Assembly: GCF_004803915.1 (NCBI RefSeq)
Contig: NZ_CP039396.1
Location: 1,550,001 to 1,614,000, forward strand
Origin: Duncaniella dubosii
Lineage (GTDB): Bacteria > Bacteroidota > Bacteroidia > Bacteroidales > Muribaculaceae
Direction of reading: 5' to 3'
Length of the DNA: 64,000 nt
Of this stretch, positions 35,551 to 42,967 are shown in pieces. The notes below the pieces were generated by a model. That model saw only the letters and a program-made list of their open reading frames with translations, was not told the DNA's origin and did no database searches. Every line of letters begins with the position of its first letter. Positions within the stretch are counted from its first letter, which is position 1. The position numbers and the translations under genes are program-made.

Positions 35551-36746
35551 TTGCGGTCTCCTCTCGTACTTTTTGTGTTGATATTTCCGTCACCTATAAG
35601 CCACGACAGACCTATTTCCGCTTTTGTCGGGCCGAACCAGCTCCGGTTGTGTGTTGATTGCCAGACATCGTGGGTGTCGACAAGATGTTGCTTCATGTAT
35701 TTGCCCCACATGTAGCCTATGCCTATCGAGAAGTCGAGATTAAGCCTTGAGGAAATCGGGAGGCTATAGCCGTAGGAGATGCCGGCTGCATAATTGAATT
35801 TGTCGCCCATTATGCCGGTATGTGACCGCCCGGCCTGAATGTCATAGGTCAGGATTGAGGCATATGCACCGATGCGGTGGCCTGAAAACGGGTTCTCACT
35901 GCGGCCGTGTCCGAGCTGGATGCGGACTTCTATGTCACCTCCGTAAATTCTCCAGTATTTGCGTTTGTCACGGTTGCTCCACCATGCGTACATCCAGTCG
36001 GCCCAGAGTGTGTATCTGTTGTTGAGGCATATGCCGATACCGATATTCGGTATGAGTGCGGCATCATAAAGCAGATTTGTGCCGGCAATTATATGTAACG
36101 GCCCTCGGGTGGAATTTGATGATGATATAGTGGGAGGTGGCGTGTTTTCAGGTTTATTGTCTGTCTGTAAGTTCGGGCTGCTGTCGTCGCTTATTGTCGG
36201 TGGCCCGTCTGTGTGCGATATGTCATTCTTGTTTTTGTCAGGATCGCCGTCATTCACTGAGGCATTGTCATCTGAAATTTTCGATGGGAAGAATGATGCG
36301 CGGAATTCGGCATATCTGAGTTGTGGCCACGAAGATTCGGATGCCGGATTATGGATGACAGTCTTTATGCCGGTATTGGCGGGTAGTCTGAAATAGTCAC
36401 ATAAGGCCGAAGCTCTTTTTTTAGCAAGAGATATATTATATGTGTGATTTCCTTCGGGAGAGGCAGAGCCTATGACCTCTATGCTTAGTTCCCGCAAAGT
36501 ATCGGCCTCGGATAGGAAGCGGGCTATGTTGTCGATGCTGAAACTGTTGTTAACTAAATTGCGCTCAATAGTGGATGAAGCGGTGGAAAAATGTATTTTT
36601 TCAGAGAATACCCTTTCTGAATTAGAAGACGATGATTTTGCCCCCCCCATTAAGTTGCTGGTTATTAGCAACATAACAAGAGAGAGGACTCCACGACAAT
36701 TGGAAAGAATCGGAATATAATTATATAATTTGCACGAGTTTTTCAT
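35547..36746 (-). CDS. DUF3575 protein with OmpA-like N-terminal segment
   Basis: 399 residues. A hydrophobic export signal covers about residues 17-33. Residues 45-125 resemble an OmpA C-terminal-like domain (KIHFSTASSTIERNLVNNSF, VIGSASPEGNHTYNISLAK), followed by an Asp/Pro/Ser-rich linker. The C-terminal DUF3575 part shows ALIPNIGIGICLNNRYTLWA, WMYAWWSNRDKRKYWRIYGG and WFGPTKAEIGLSWLIGDG. It is likely an outer-membrane protein binding peptidoglycan, first in the fimbrial operon. An 8-G run codes MGGA at the end of the signal (36641-36648). Exact function is unknown. Confidence 0.82.
   Translation of the reverse strand: MKNSCKLYNYIPILSNCRGVLSLVMLLITSNLMGGAKSSSSNSERVFSEKIHFSTASSTIERNLVNNSFSIDNIARFLSEADTLRELSIEVIGSASPEGNHTYNISLAKKRASALCDYFRLPANTGIKTVIHNPASESSWPQLRYAEFRASFFPSKISDDNASVNDGDPDKNKNDISHTDGPPTISDDSSPNLQTDNKPENTPPPTISSSNSTRGPLHIIAGTNLLYDAALIPNIGIGICLNNRYTLWADWMYAWWSNRDKRKYWRIYGGDIEVRIQLGHGRSENPFSGHRIGAYASILTYDIQAGRSHTGIMGDKFNYAAGISYGYSLPISSRLNLDFSIGIGYMWGKYMKQHLVDTHDVWQSTHNRSWFGPTKAEIGLSWLIGDGNINTKSTRGDRK
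36641..36648 (-). repeat. G8 homopolymer tract inside the DUF3575 gene
   Basis: Eight consecutive C on the plus strand (G8 on the coding strand), coding MGG-A near residue 33. Loss or gain of one base would shift the frame of the first gene of the fimbrial operon. See findings. Confidence 0.9.
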
Positions 36747-36788
36747 TGAAGTGTGCTAAATTATGGCTAAATCATATTATTAGATACA

Positions 36789-36819
36789 CAAAGAATACAT
36801 GGTATGGTATTGTCGCAAA
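36789..36819 (-). promoter_or_regulatory. Candidate promoter of the fimbrial operon
   Basis: On the minus strand TTTG (36816-36819) and TATTCTTTG (36789-36797) are separated by 18 nt. The -7 box has one extra base relative to TAnnTTTG. It lies about 43 nt upstream of the DUF3575 ATG. Confidence 0.4.
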
Positions 36820-36838
36820 ATTAAATCTTTTTTCATAA

Positions 36839-36891
36839 ATAGCCAAATATTTTCCCATTTTTTGGTTAAAAACAGGAAAATATGTGGCTAT
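36839..36891. repeat. 17-nt inverted repeat (16/17) upstream of the fimbrial promoter
   Basis: Arms 36839-36855 and 36875-36891 match in 16 of 17 positions, with a 19-nt AT-rich spacer. It could be a regulator binding site or a hairpin ending the meaB transcript. No T-tract decides between them. Confidence 0.7.
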
Positions 36892-36913
36892 GGTACAAAT
36901 TTTTATATGGCTT

Positions 36914-36940
36914 ATGCTGCTGTCTGAACGTCAGTAGCAT
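36914..36940 (-). terminator. Possible hairpin after meaB
   Basis: ATGCTACTG and CAGCAGCAT (minus strand, one mismatch) form a 9-nt stem 45 nt after the meaB stop. The sequence after it is A/T-rich but not a clean U-tract. Confidence 0.35.
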
Positions 36941-36984
36941 ATCTTGGCGCGTAGTCTGACGATAATCGGGGAGACGGATTGTCT

Positions 36985-38070
36985 CTAACCTTTGAAATAG
37001 AGGTCGAGAATGTCGCGTGCGGCGGTGAATGACGACTGCTGGTTGTTGAGTACACTGATTTCCTTTTCTGCAAGCATGCGCTCTATTTCCGGATTGTGAT
37101 AGAAATGGGCGCGGAGCTGTTCGTCGATTGTCTCATACATCCAGTAGCGGGCCTGTTCACTGCGTTTTCGCTCGAAATAGCCGTTGGCATCGACAAATTC
37201 GAAGTAGCGGTCGATCATATCCCATACTTCCGGGATGCCAAGCTCGAAGTAGCCCGAATAAGTCAGCACTTCGGGTCGCCATCCTGATGCGGTAGGCGGA
37301 AAGAGATGCAGGGCGCTGCGGAACTGGGCCTGTGCGAGCTGCGCTCGCTGGATGTTGTCGCCGTCGGCCTTGTTGATGACTATGCCGTCGGCCATTTCCA
37401 TGATGCCGCGTTTGATTCCCTGAAGTTCATCGCCTGTGCCTGCAAGCTGAATCAGCAGGAAGAAATCGACCATTGAATGCACGGCGGTCTCGCTTTGCCC
37501 GACACCTACGGTCTCGACAAATATGTTGTTGAAGCCCGCAGCTTCGCATAGGACTATGGTCTCGCGTGTTTTCCGGGCCACACCTCCGAGTGATCCTGCC
37601 GACGGACTGGGGCGGATGAAGGCATCGGGGTGTACCGAAAGTTTCTCCATTCGGGTCTTGTCGCCGAGGATGCTGCCTTTGGTGCGCTCGCTCGAAGGGT
37701 CGATTGCAAGTACGGCGAGTTTGCCACCGCGTTTGAGCACATGGAGTCCGAACACATCGATCGACGTGCTTTTGCCTGCTCCGGGTACGCCGGTGATGCC
37801 TATGCGGCGGGAATTGCCTGAATGGGGAAGGCATTTTTCAATGACTTCCTGTGCGATTGCCTGATGTTCGGGTGACAGGCTCTCGACGAGTGTGACCGCA
37901 CGGGCGAGTGTGGTGATGTCGCCTTTAAGGATTCCTTCAACGAGTTCTCCGGCATTGGGGAGCACACGTCTGCGGCGCGGACGCAGATATGGATTGACCA
38001 CAGGGGGCTGGTTGACACCTTTGTTGACGGTGAGTCCGCCGAACTGCTCATCGTTTTCTATATGTTCCAT
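36985..38070 (-). CDS. meaB: Methylmalonyl-CoA mutase-associated GTPase
   Basis: 361 residues. Walker A motif GVPGAGKSTSIDVFG, switch region SPSAGSLGGVARKTRE, Walker B-like FVETVGVGQSE, and guanine motif NKADGDN are all visible, with the typical C-terminal arm for dimerisation. MeaB guards the B12 cofactor of methylmalonyl-CoA mutase, gating delivery of adenosylcobalamin. The mutase subunits are not in the window. The gene follows two DUF1573 genes, the nearer ending 25 nt before it, and may share their promoter. Confidence 0.94.
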   Translation of the reverse strand: MEHIENDEQFGGLTVNKGVNQPPVVNPYLRPRRRRVLPNAGELVEGILKGDITTLARAVTLVESLSPEHQAIAQEVIEKCLPHSGNSRRIGITGVPGAGKSTSIDVFGLHVLKRGGKLAVLAIDPSSERTKGSILGDKTRMEKLSVHPDAFIRPSPSAGSLGGVARKTRETIVLCEAAGFNNIFVETVGVGQSETAVHSMVDFFLLIQLAGTGDELQGIKRGIMEMADGIVINKADGDNIQRAQLAQAQFRSALHLFPPTASGWRPEVLTYSGYFELGIPEVWDMIDRYFEFVDANGYFERKRSEQARYWMYETIDEQLRAHFYHNPEIERMLAEKEISVLNNQQSSFTAARDILDLYFKG

Positions 38071-38095
38071 GGGGGAGTATTAAGGTAGTGATGGG

Positions 38096-39178
38096 TTATT
38101 TGATTTCAGCCACGACACGAATCATCGTTGACGGATGGTCGGGGTCGTTGGCCACAATGTTTATGCGGGCATTCAGCAGATTGCTGTCGCCGAGAAGTGA
38201 GGGGGTCACTGTCACGCTGACTTTCTCGCTTTTGCCCGGTTTGATTTCTTTGTTCTTTAATTTGATGCCGACGGCATTTTCCGGACAGCTGATTTTGCGT
38301 ATGATAAGAGGCTTTTTCCCCTTGTTGGTGATTGTGAACGTCTGTGTCACTGGTGAGGAGTTGCGTGATATGCGTTCAAAGTCGAGTGCTGTGACATTTG
38401 CGTCGAGTACGGGCGCGTTTTTACGTTCTTCAGCCGACATTCCCGAAAAATCTTCGTTGACAATCGCTACTGTCTCTATGGTTATCTTTTCGCCAGACGT
38501 TGCTCCGGGGCTTACAGTCATTGAGTCAGTCACAACGCCCCAGTCGTTTATTTCATCGGCGTTTATTATCGTTGAGATTACGAAACGGTCGCCGGGAGGG
38601 ACGACGGTCGGTTCGACCATTACCTTTATATATCCGGGAACGTCGGTGACTGATGGCCGCATGCTGTCGGCCGAAGCATTATAGCCTTCGAGGAACTGCC
38701 CGCCTGTATGGCCTTTTAGCACCTCGCCATAGGCAATGATTTTAGACCTGAGTTTCATCGGGCCGACTGATACCGGGAAACGGGATTTCAGCGTGTTTGA
38801 CGAACCGATCACTGTCCCGTGGATTGAGAGCGAAGTACGTTTGGGCTTGGCGTCGAGGTCGACGTTGACATATTTATAAAATCTGCCCGGACGTCCTTTC
38901 GGATCAAAGCCGACACGTATCACGGCTGTGTCGCCGGGTGCGATTGGCTCGCGGGAATATTCGGGACGGGTGCATCCGCAGTTGGCACGGGCGTTGATGA
39001 TGGCTATAGGCTCATTGCCGGTATTGACAAGACGGAAGTCGCAATACACTGTTCCAAGTCCTTCGTCGAATGCGCCGAAATCATGTTTCTGTTCCAGCCA
39101 TACGCCTTGTCCCTCGGCAGATGCGCCAATGGCACAGCAACCGGCAGCTAAAAGCGATAGGAATGCAGGCAGTTTCAT
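38096..39178 (-). CDS. DUF1573 exported protein, multi-domain
   Basis: 360 residues with a signal peptide (MKLPAFLSLLAAGCCAIGASA). Two or three immunoglobulin-like units are visible. The first, HDFGAFDEGLGTVYCDFRLVN...RANCGCTRPEYSREPIAPGD, is the DUF1573 signature, which includes a Cys-Gly-Cys. A further unit near residue 265-360 (QTFTITNKGKKPLIIRKI, KPGKSEKVSVTVTPSL) has no CGC. The family is common in Bacteroidetes and Planctomycetes, with unknown function. Its neighbours are a shorter DUF1573 gene and meaB. Confidence 0.85.
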   Translation of the reverse strand: MKLPAFLSLLAAGCCAIGASAEGQGVWLEQKHDFGAFDEGLGTVYCDFRLVNTGNEPIAIINARANCGCTRPEYSREPIAPGDTAVIRVGFDPKGRPGRFYKYVNVDLDAKPKRTSLSIHGTVIGSSNTLKSRFPVSVGPMKLRSKIIAYGEVLKGHTGGQFLEGYNASADSMRPSVTDVPGYIKVMVEPTVVPPGDRFVISTIINADEINDWGVVTDSMTVSPGATSGEKITIETVAIVNEDFSGMSAEERKNAPVLDANVTALDFERISRNSSPVTQTFTITNKGKKPLIIRKISCPENAVGIKLKNKEIKPGKSEKVSVTVTPSLLGDSNLLNARINIVANDPDHPSTMIRVVAEIK

Positions 39179-39221
39179 AAATTATAGTTAAAACGTTTTT
39201 TGAATGGTTCGGCTTATGCCA

Positions 39222-39602
39222 TCAGGGCACAATCACACCGTTGAATGTCAATGTTTTCCGGCCTGACTCGGCATTGGTCTTTACCTTCACGGAACGGTTG
39301 AACTCGCCGGAGCGGCCTTTGGGCTGGAATGTAATCTTGATTTCACCCTTTTTGCCGGGAGCTATCGGAGCTTTCGGAAAATCAGGTTTGGTGCATCCGC
39401 ATCCGCCGTTGGTGACGGTGATGATCGTCAGCGGCTCGTCGCCGGTATTGGTGAAAGTGTAGACGGCTGAAACCTTTCCGCCATTCTCCTTGATAGTCCC
39501 GAAGTCATGAGCGGTCGTGTCGAAAGTAATCTGGGCTTTACCCTTGGCGGCTGCGCTCAGAGTGGCGAGAGCCAGCAGCATTATGGTCAGTATTTTTTTC
39601 AT
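39222..39602 (-). CDS. DUF1573 exported protein, single domain
   Basis: 126 residues from ATG 39602, where a signal peptide (MKKILTIMLLALATLSAAA) starts. The mature part is one DUF1573 domain: TTAHDFGTIKENGGKVSAVY, TFTNTGDEPL, GGCGCTKPDFPKAPIAPGKK, KITFQPKGRSG. The CGC motif may hold a disulfide or metal, but this is a guess. It begins a probable operon with the 360-residue DUF1573 gene (43 nt gap) and meaB. A good promoter lies at 39672-39704. Confidence 0.88.
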   Translation of the reverse strand: MKKILTIMLLALATLSAAAKGKAQITFDTTAHDFGTIKENGGKVSAVYTFTNTGDEPLTIITVTNGGCGCTKPDFPKAPIAPGKKGEIKITFQPKGRSGEFNRSVKVKTNAESGRKTLTFNGVIVP

Positions 39603-39671
39603 AATCGGAATGAAATGAGAGTGTTGTTGCCTTTTGGCGTGATGGATTGTGTCCATTTGCGAGATACAGTG

Positions 39672-39704
39672 CAAAAATAACGAAAATCATGGATATAACC
39701 CAAA
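39672..39704 (-). promoter_or_regulatory. Promoter of the DUF1573-DUF1573-meaB group
   Basis: TATTTTTG (39672-39679, exact TAnnTTTG) and TTTG (39701-39704) on the minus strand, 21 nt apart, 70 nt upstream of the ATG at 39602. Confidence 0.6.
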
Positions 39705-39782
39705 TTATAAACATTTTCAGTGGTATCAATGTTTAGATAACGAAGACTACAAACCTAAGCATTCACTTCTTTCAACTTGATT

Positions 39783-40031
39783 ATGAGACGAAAAAATTTA
39801 ACGGCTTTGTTTATCACGCTAATAATATCCGTGGTATTACCTGTAGCTTTAAGCAGTTGCGGGTCTGTACGCACGCATTGGGGTATAGAGGGGGACTATG
39901 AACTTCCGTTTGGCGATGATGACTATTATCGTCCGAAACACAAGAAGCATAAGAAACATAAAAAGCATCGTCATCATGACGATGACGCTATCATATATCA
40001 CCACGACGATGAAGTGGTAGTGCCGGTCTGA
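39783..40031 (+). CDS. Small lipoprotein with a Lys/His-rich and Asp/His-rich tail
   Basis: 82 residues from ATG 39783; a TTG two codons earlier is possible. The signal peptide ends at VALSSC near residue 26. After GSVRTHWGIEGDYELPFGDD comes a tail with repeated KHKKHKKHK blocks and then RHHDDDAIIYHHDD. Alternating positive and His/Asp segments could bind metal or polyanions, but no family is recognised. It lies between divergent DUF1573 and the pectate lyase-like gene, whose promoter is just after it. Confidence 0.68.
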   Translation: MRRKNLTALFITLIISVVLPVALSSCGSVRTHWGIEGDYELPFGDDDYYRPKHKKHKKHKKHRHHDDDAIIYHHDDEVVVPV

Positions 40032-40064
40032 GCAATCAATAGCAAATAATACGGTTGTGTCCGT

Positions 40065-40095
40065 TTTGACTGTTGCTTGAAAATACCTATATTTG
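40065..40095 (+). promoter_or_regulatory. Promoter of the pectate lyase-like gene
   Basis: TTTG (40065-40068) and TATATTTG (40088-40095, exact) separated by 19 nt, 34 nt upstream of the ATG at 40130. Confidence 0.75.
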
Positions 40096-40129
40096 CAGCA
40101 GGTCATCAATTTTAATAAACCAATCAACC

Positions 40130-42844
40130 ATGAAGAAATTCCTACTATTATCATTGGTGGGTGTTGCTGCCATATCCGAGGTGCATGCCCAAAAAATTGA
40201 CTTCGATAATCAGGCAAGGGACACCTACACGGCTACCGGCTACTCTCAATGGGTAGTCCCGAAAAGCAAATCAGAGACGAAGCTGTTTGAACCATGCGCT
40301 GATGACAATTGGTCGCCACTGACAATCAACTTGAGCGTAGGTGATATTACAGACATAACACTGCGTGCTAACTGGGACAAGGGTTGTGTCACATCAAGCT
40401 CGAATCTCATCGGTGATTGTGTGGCTGTCTATGGTCTTGAATCCGATGGAAATACCCCACAGCTCACTGACCGTAGTGTTACAATGATATTTACTATTAG
40501 CGGTCTTGCTGCCGGACCTCACTCTCTGCTTGCATATCATAACGTAACAGACGGAAACATTGTCAATCCGGCCAAAATATCAGTGAAGGTCAACGGTGAG
40601 ACTATGTTGACTGGTGTCGAGCAATCATCGCGGGCGCAGATTCCTTCGGCTGCAGGTTTGTCCTATGTATCGTTCAATGCTGTTGAGGGCGAAAGTGTAG
40701 TGATTGAATACTCTTCAGAAGTCTCGCCGGGCGAAACATACGGAACTACAGGCGTTTTTGTCAATGCTCTGGTGTTTGATGAGCCTAATCCACGCTATAC
40801 AGCTCTTGACCCATGTCCGGCAGACGAGGATATCCATGTTGATGGAGATGCTGGAAGTGTTTGCTTGTCATGGGTGATGCCGGAATCGTCGAAAAGTAAC
40901 CACCTTTATGTTGGAACATCTAAAGACAATATGACTCTGGTTTCGTCCGGAATGGCCACGACATACTTACTTAACGGGGTCTATTCGATGAATACTTATT
41001 ATTGGCGTGTCGACGAAGAGGATGCGCAGGGTAATATCTACAAAGGTCAGACATGGACATTCCGTCCTCGTCAGCTTGCATTCCCCGGCGCTGAAGGCTA
41101 TGGACGTTATGCTACCGGCGGTCGTGGAGGTGCAGTATATCACGTGACTTCTCTCGAAGATTATGCCGAAGGCGAAAGTCCTATACCGGGTACGCTTCGC
41201 TATGGAATCAAGGAAGTGGCCGGGCCGCGCACAATTGTTTTTGACATAGCCGGTATTATCACTCTAAAAAGCCGTCTTACATGCTCTGATTCGTTTGTAA
41301 CCATCGCCGGCCAGACCGCACCGGGAAAGGGCATAATGCTCCGTGGCGCACCACTTGGGGTCGGAAGCGAAAGCATCACCCGCTTCATCAGGATGCGACG
41401 AGGGTATGCCGCGACCGAAGAGGATCAGAACAAGGGGCTTGACGGACTTGGTATGGCCGGAGACAATTTCAGCATCATGGATCATTGTTCCGTAAGCTGG
41501 ACTATTGATGAGGCATTTAGCTCTCGTAACTGCAAAAATGTCACTCTTCAGCGGACTCTTCTGTCAGAGGCTCTTAATGTTGCTGATCATCCAAATTACG
41601 GCACCGGAACCCGTCATGGCTATGCTGCAACAATCGGTGGTGACACTGGCTCATATCACCATAACCTCATGGCTCACAATGAGGGCCGTAACTGGAGTCT
41701 TTCGGGTGGTCTTGATGCAGGAGGTTCATACGCCGGACACCATGATATTTTCAATAATGTATGCTACAACTGGGGCGGCCGCGCCACCGACGGAGGTACT
41801 CACGAGTGTAATTTCGTCAACAACTACTACAAGATGGGGCCGGCTACTACTCAGCGGACGCTTCTAAAAGCTGAACTTGAGGGTACGGGCAAAGGTACTC
41901 AGGCATATTACGTCAGCGGTAACATCCGTGAGAACCTCAACGGCTCAAAGACAAAGGATACGCTTAACGATACCTACCGATACACTACGTCGAACGGTCA
42001 GGTTGTCGACTGGACTGTTTTTGTTAACAAACCATTCTTTGAATCATTTGCTGAAATCGAATCTGCCGAACTGGCCTACAAAATCGTGCTTTCTGATGTG
42101 GGCGCTAATATGCCGGTTATTGATAATCATGATATAAGAATAATCAACGAGACACTGACCGGAACTACGAGCACTGTTGGTTCGAAAAGTGGCAAACCCG
42201 GTCTCATTGACCGAGAGAGCGATGCCGGGGGCTATGAGGAATTTCCTGAGGAGAGCCGCAGTGCTGACTTCGATTCTGACGGTGATGGTATGCCGGATTG
42301 GTGGGAGAACGCCGCTGGCTATAATCCTTATGTCGCCGACAACAATAACGATGATGACCGAGACGGCTACACCGCACTCGAAGAGTATCTCAACTGGATT
42401 GCCGAGCCAAATATCTCAGTATCTGCAGACGAGATATTTACGCTCGATCTTAAGACTCTGTTCGCCGGTTTCCAAGACAAGGATGTGAAATACACTGTCA
42501 GTGCTCCAGCAGGATTAAGTGCAACCATAGAAGACGATCTGCTGGAAGTAGCCTCTACGGCTGACGCGAATTCACTCAGCTCCATACAGGTTACTGCCGA
42601 CAATGACGACGGTATCGGTTCGATGACTCGTACCATAAACCTTTACGTGCAGGGCGGCAAGAGCTCTATTTTCGATATTTCAGCTGATATCGCAGACGAT
42701 TCTCTGACTGTCTATTCGGTCTATAATCTCAGTGGCATGTTTGTTGGTAACAGCAAAGACCTTGAAGGTCTCGCACCTGGTATCTACATTATCAAAGCAA
42801 TAAACGGACTCGCTGTCAAAGTGACAAAAGTCATCAAGAAATAG
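40130..42844 (+). CDS. Multidomain pectate lyase-like enzyme (PL1 type) with C-terminal sorting-like domain
   Basis: 904 residues from ATG 40130 with a Sec signal (MKKFLLLSLVGVAAISEVHA). Domains in order: a beta-sandwich/CBM-like region (to about 230), an FN3-like module (ADEDIHVDGDAGSVCLSWVM, about 240-315), a pectate lyase beta-helix (FPGAEGYGRYATGGRGG from about 316, NFSIMDHCSVSW, HHNLMAHNEGRNWS), a calcium-binding DSDGDGMPDWWEN segment near 713, a cadherin-like part, and a final 70 residues ending GLAPGIYIIKAINGLAVKVT in the style of type IX sorting domains. It should cut polygalacturonate-like pectin by beta-elimination outside the cell. Substrate and secretion route are inferred. Confidence 0.83.
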   Translation: MKKFLLLSLVGVAAISEVHAQKIDFDNQARDTYTATGYSQWVVPKSKSETKLFEPCADDNWSPLTINLSVGDITDITLRANWDKGCVTSSSNLIGDCVAVYGLESDGNTPQLTDRSVTMIFTISGLAAGPHSLLAYHNVTDGNIVNPAKISVKVNGETMLTGVEQSSRAQIPSAAGLSYVSFNAVEGESVVIEYSSEVSPGETYGTTGVFVNALVFDEPNPRYTALDPCPADEDIHVDGDAGSVCLSWVMPESSKSNHLYVGTSKDNMTLVSSGMATTYLLNGVYSMNTYYWRVDEEDAQGNIYKGQTWTFRPRQLAFPGAEGYGRYATGGRGGAVYHVTSLEDYAEGESPIPGTLRYGIKEVAGPRTIVFDIAGIITLKSRLTCSDSFVTIAGQTAPGKGIMLRGAPLGVGSESITRFIRMRRGYAATEEDQNKGLDGLGMAGDNFSIMDHCSVSWTIDEAFSSRNCKNVTLQRTLLSEALNVADHPNYGTGTRHGYAATIGGDTGSYHHNLMAHNEGRNWSLSGGLDAGGSYAGHHDIFNNVCYNWGGRATDGGTHECNFVNNYYKMGPATTQRTLLKAELEGTGKGTQAYYVSGNIRENLNGSKTKDTLNDTYRYTTSNGQVVDWTVFVNKPFFESFAEIESAELAYKIVLSDVGANMPVIDNHDIRIINETLTGTTSTVGSKSGKPGLIDRESDAGGYEEFPEESRSADFDSDGDGMPDWWENAAGYNPYVADNNNDDDRDGYTALEEYLNWIAEPNISVSADEIFTLDLKTLFAGFQDKDVKYTVSAPAGLSATIEDDLLEVASTADANSLSSIQVTADNDDGIGSMTRTINLYVQGGKSSIFDISADIADDSLTVYSVYNLSGMFVGNSKDLEGLAPGIYIIKAINGLAVKVTKVIKK

Positions 42845-42880
42845 CTTACAGCAAATTCAGAAGATATTTTTAATAGTCTT

Positions 42881-42946
42881 TTATCCCAATGACAGTCATG
42901 GCATCGTCCCAAGAAAGAGACGATGCCATGACTGTCATTGGGATAA
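42881..42946. terminator. 28-bp perfect hairpin between pectate lyase-like gene and maeB
   Basis: Left arm 42881-42908 and right arm 42919-42946 are exact reverse complements with a 10-nt loop (CCAAGAAAGA). It stands between two convergent genes and probably ends both transcripts. The left flank is TCTTTT and the right flank ATCTAAG, with no long T-run. Confidence 0.75.
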
Positions 42947-42967
42947 ATCTAAGTCGGTGATTACATT

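Noticed and set aside
36839..36891. Invertible promoter (phase-variable switch) for the fimbrial operon
   Set aside because: The spacer between the inverted arms is only 19 nt, too short to carry a promoter, and no recombinase gene is near.
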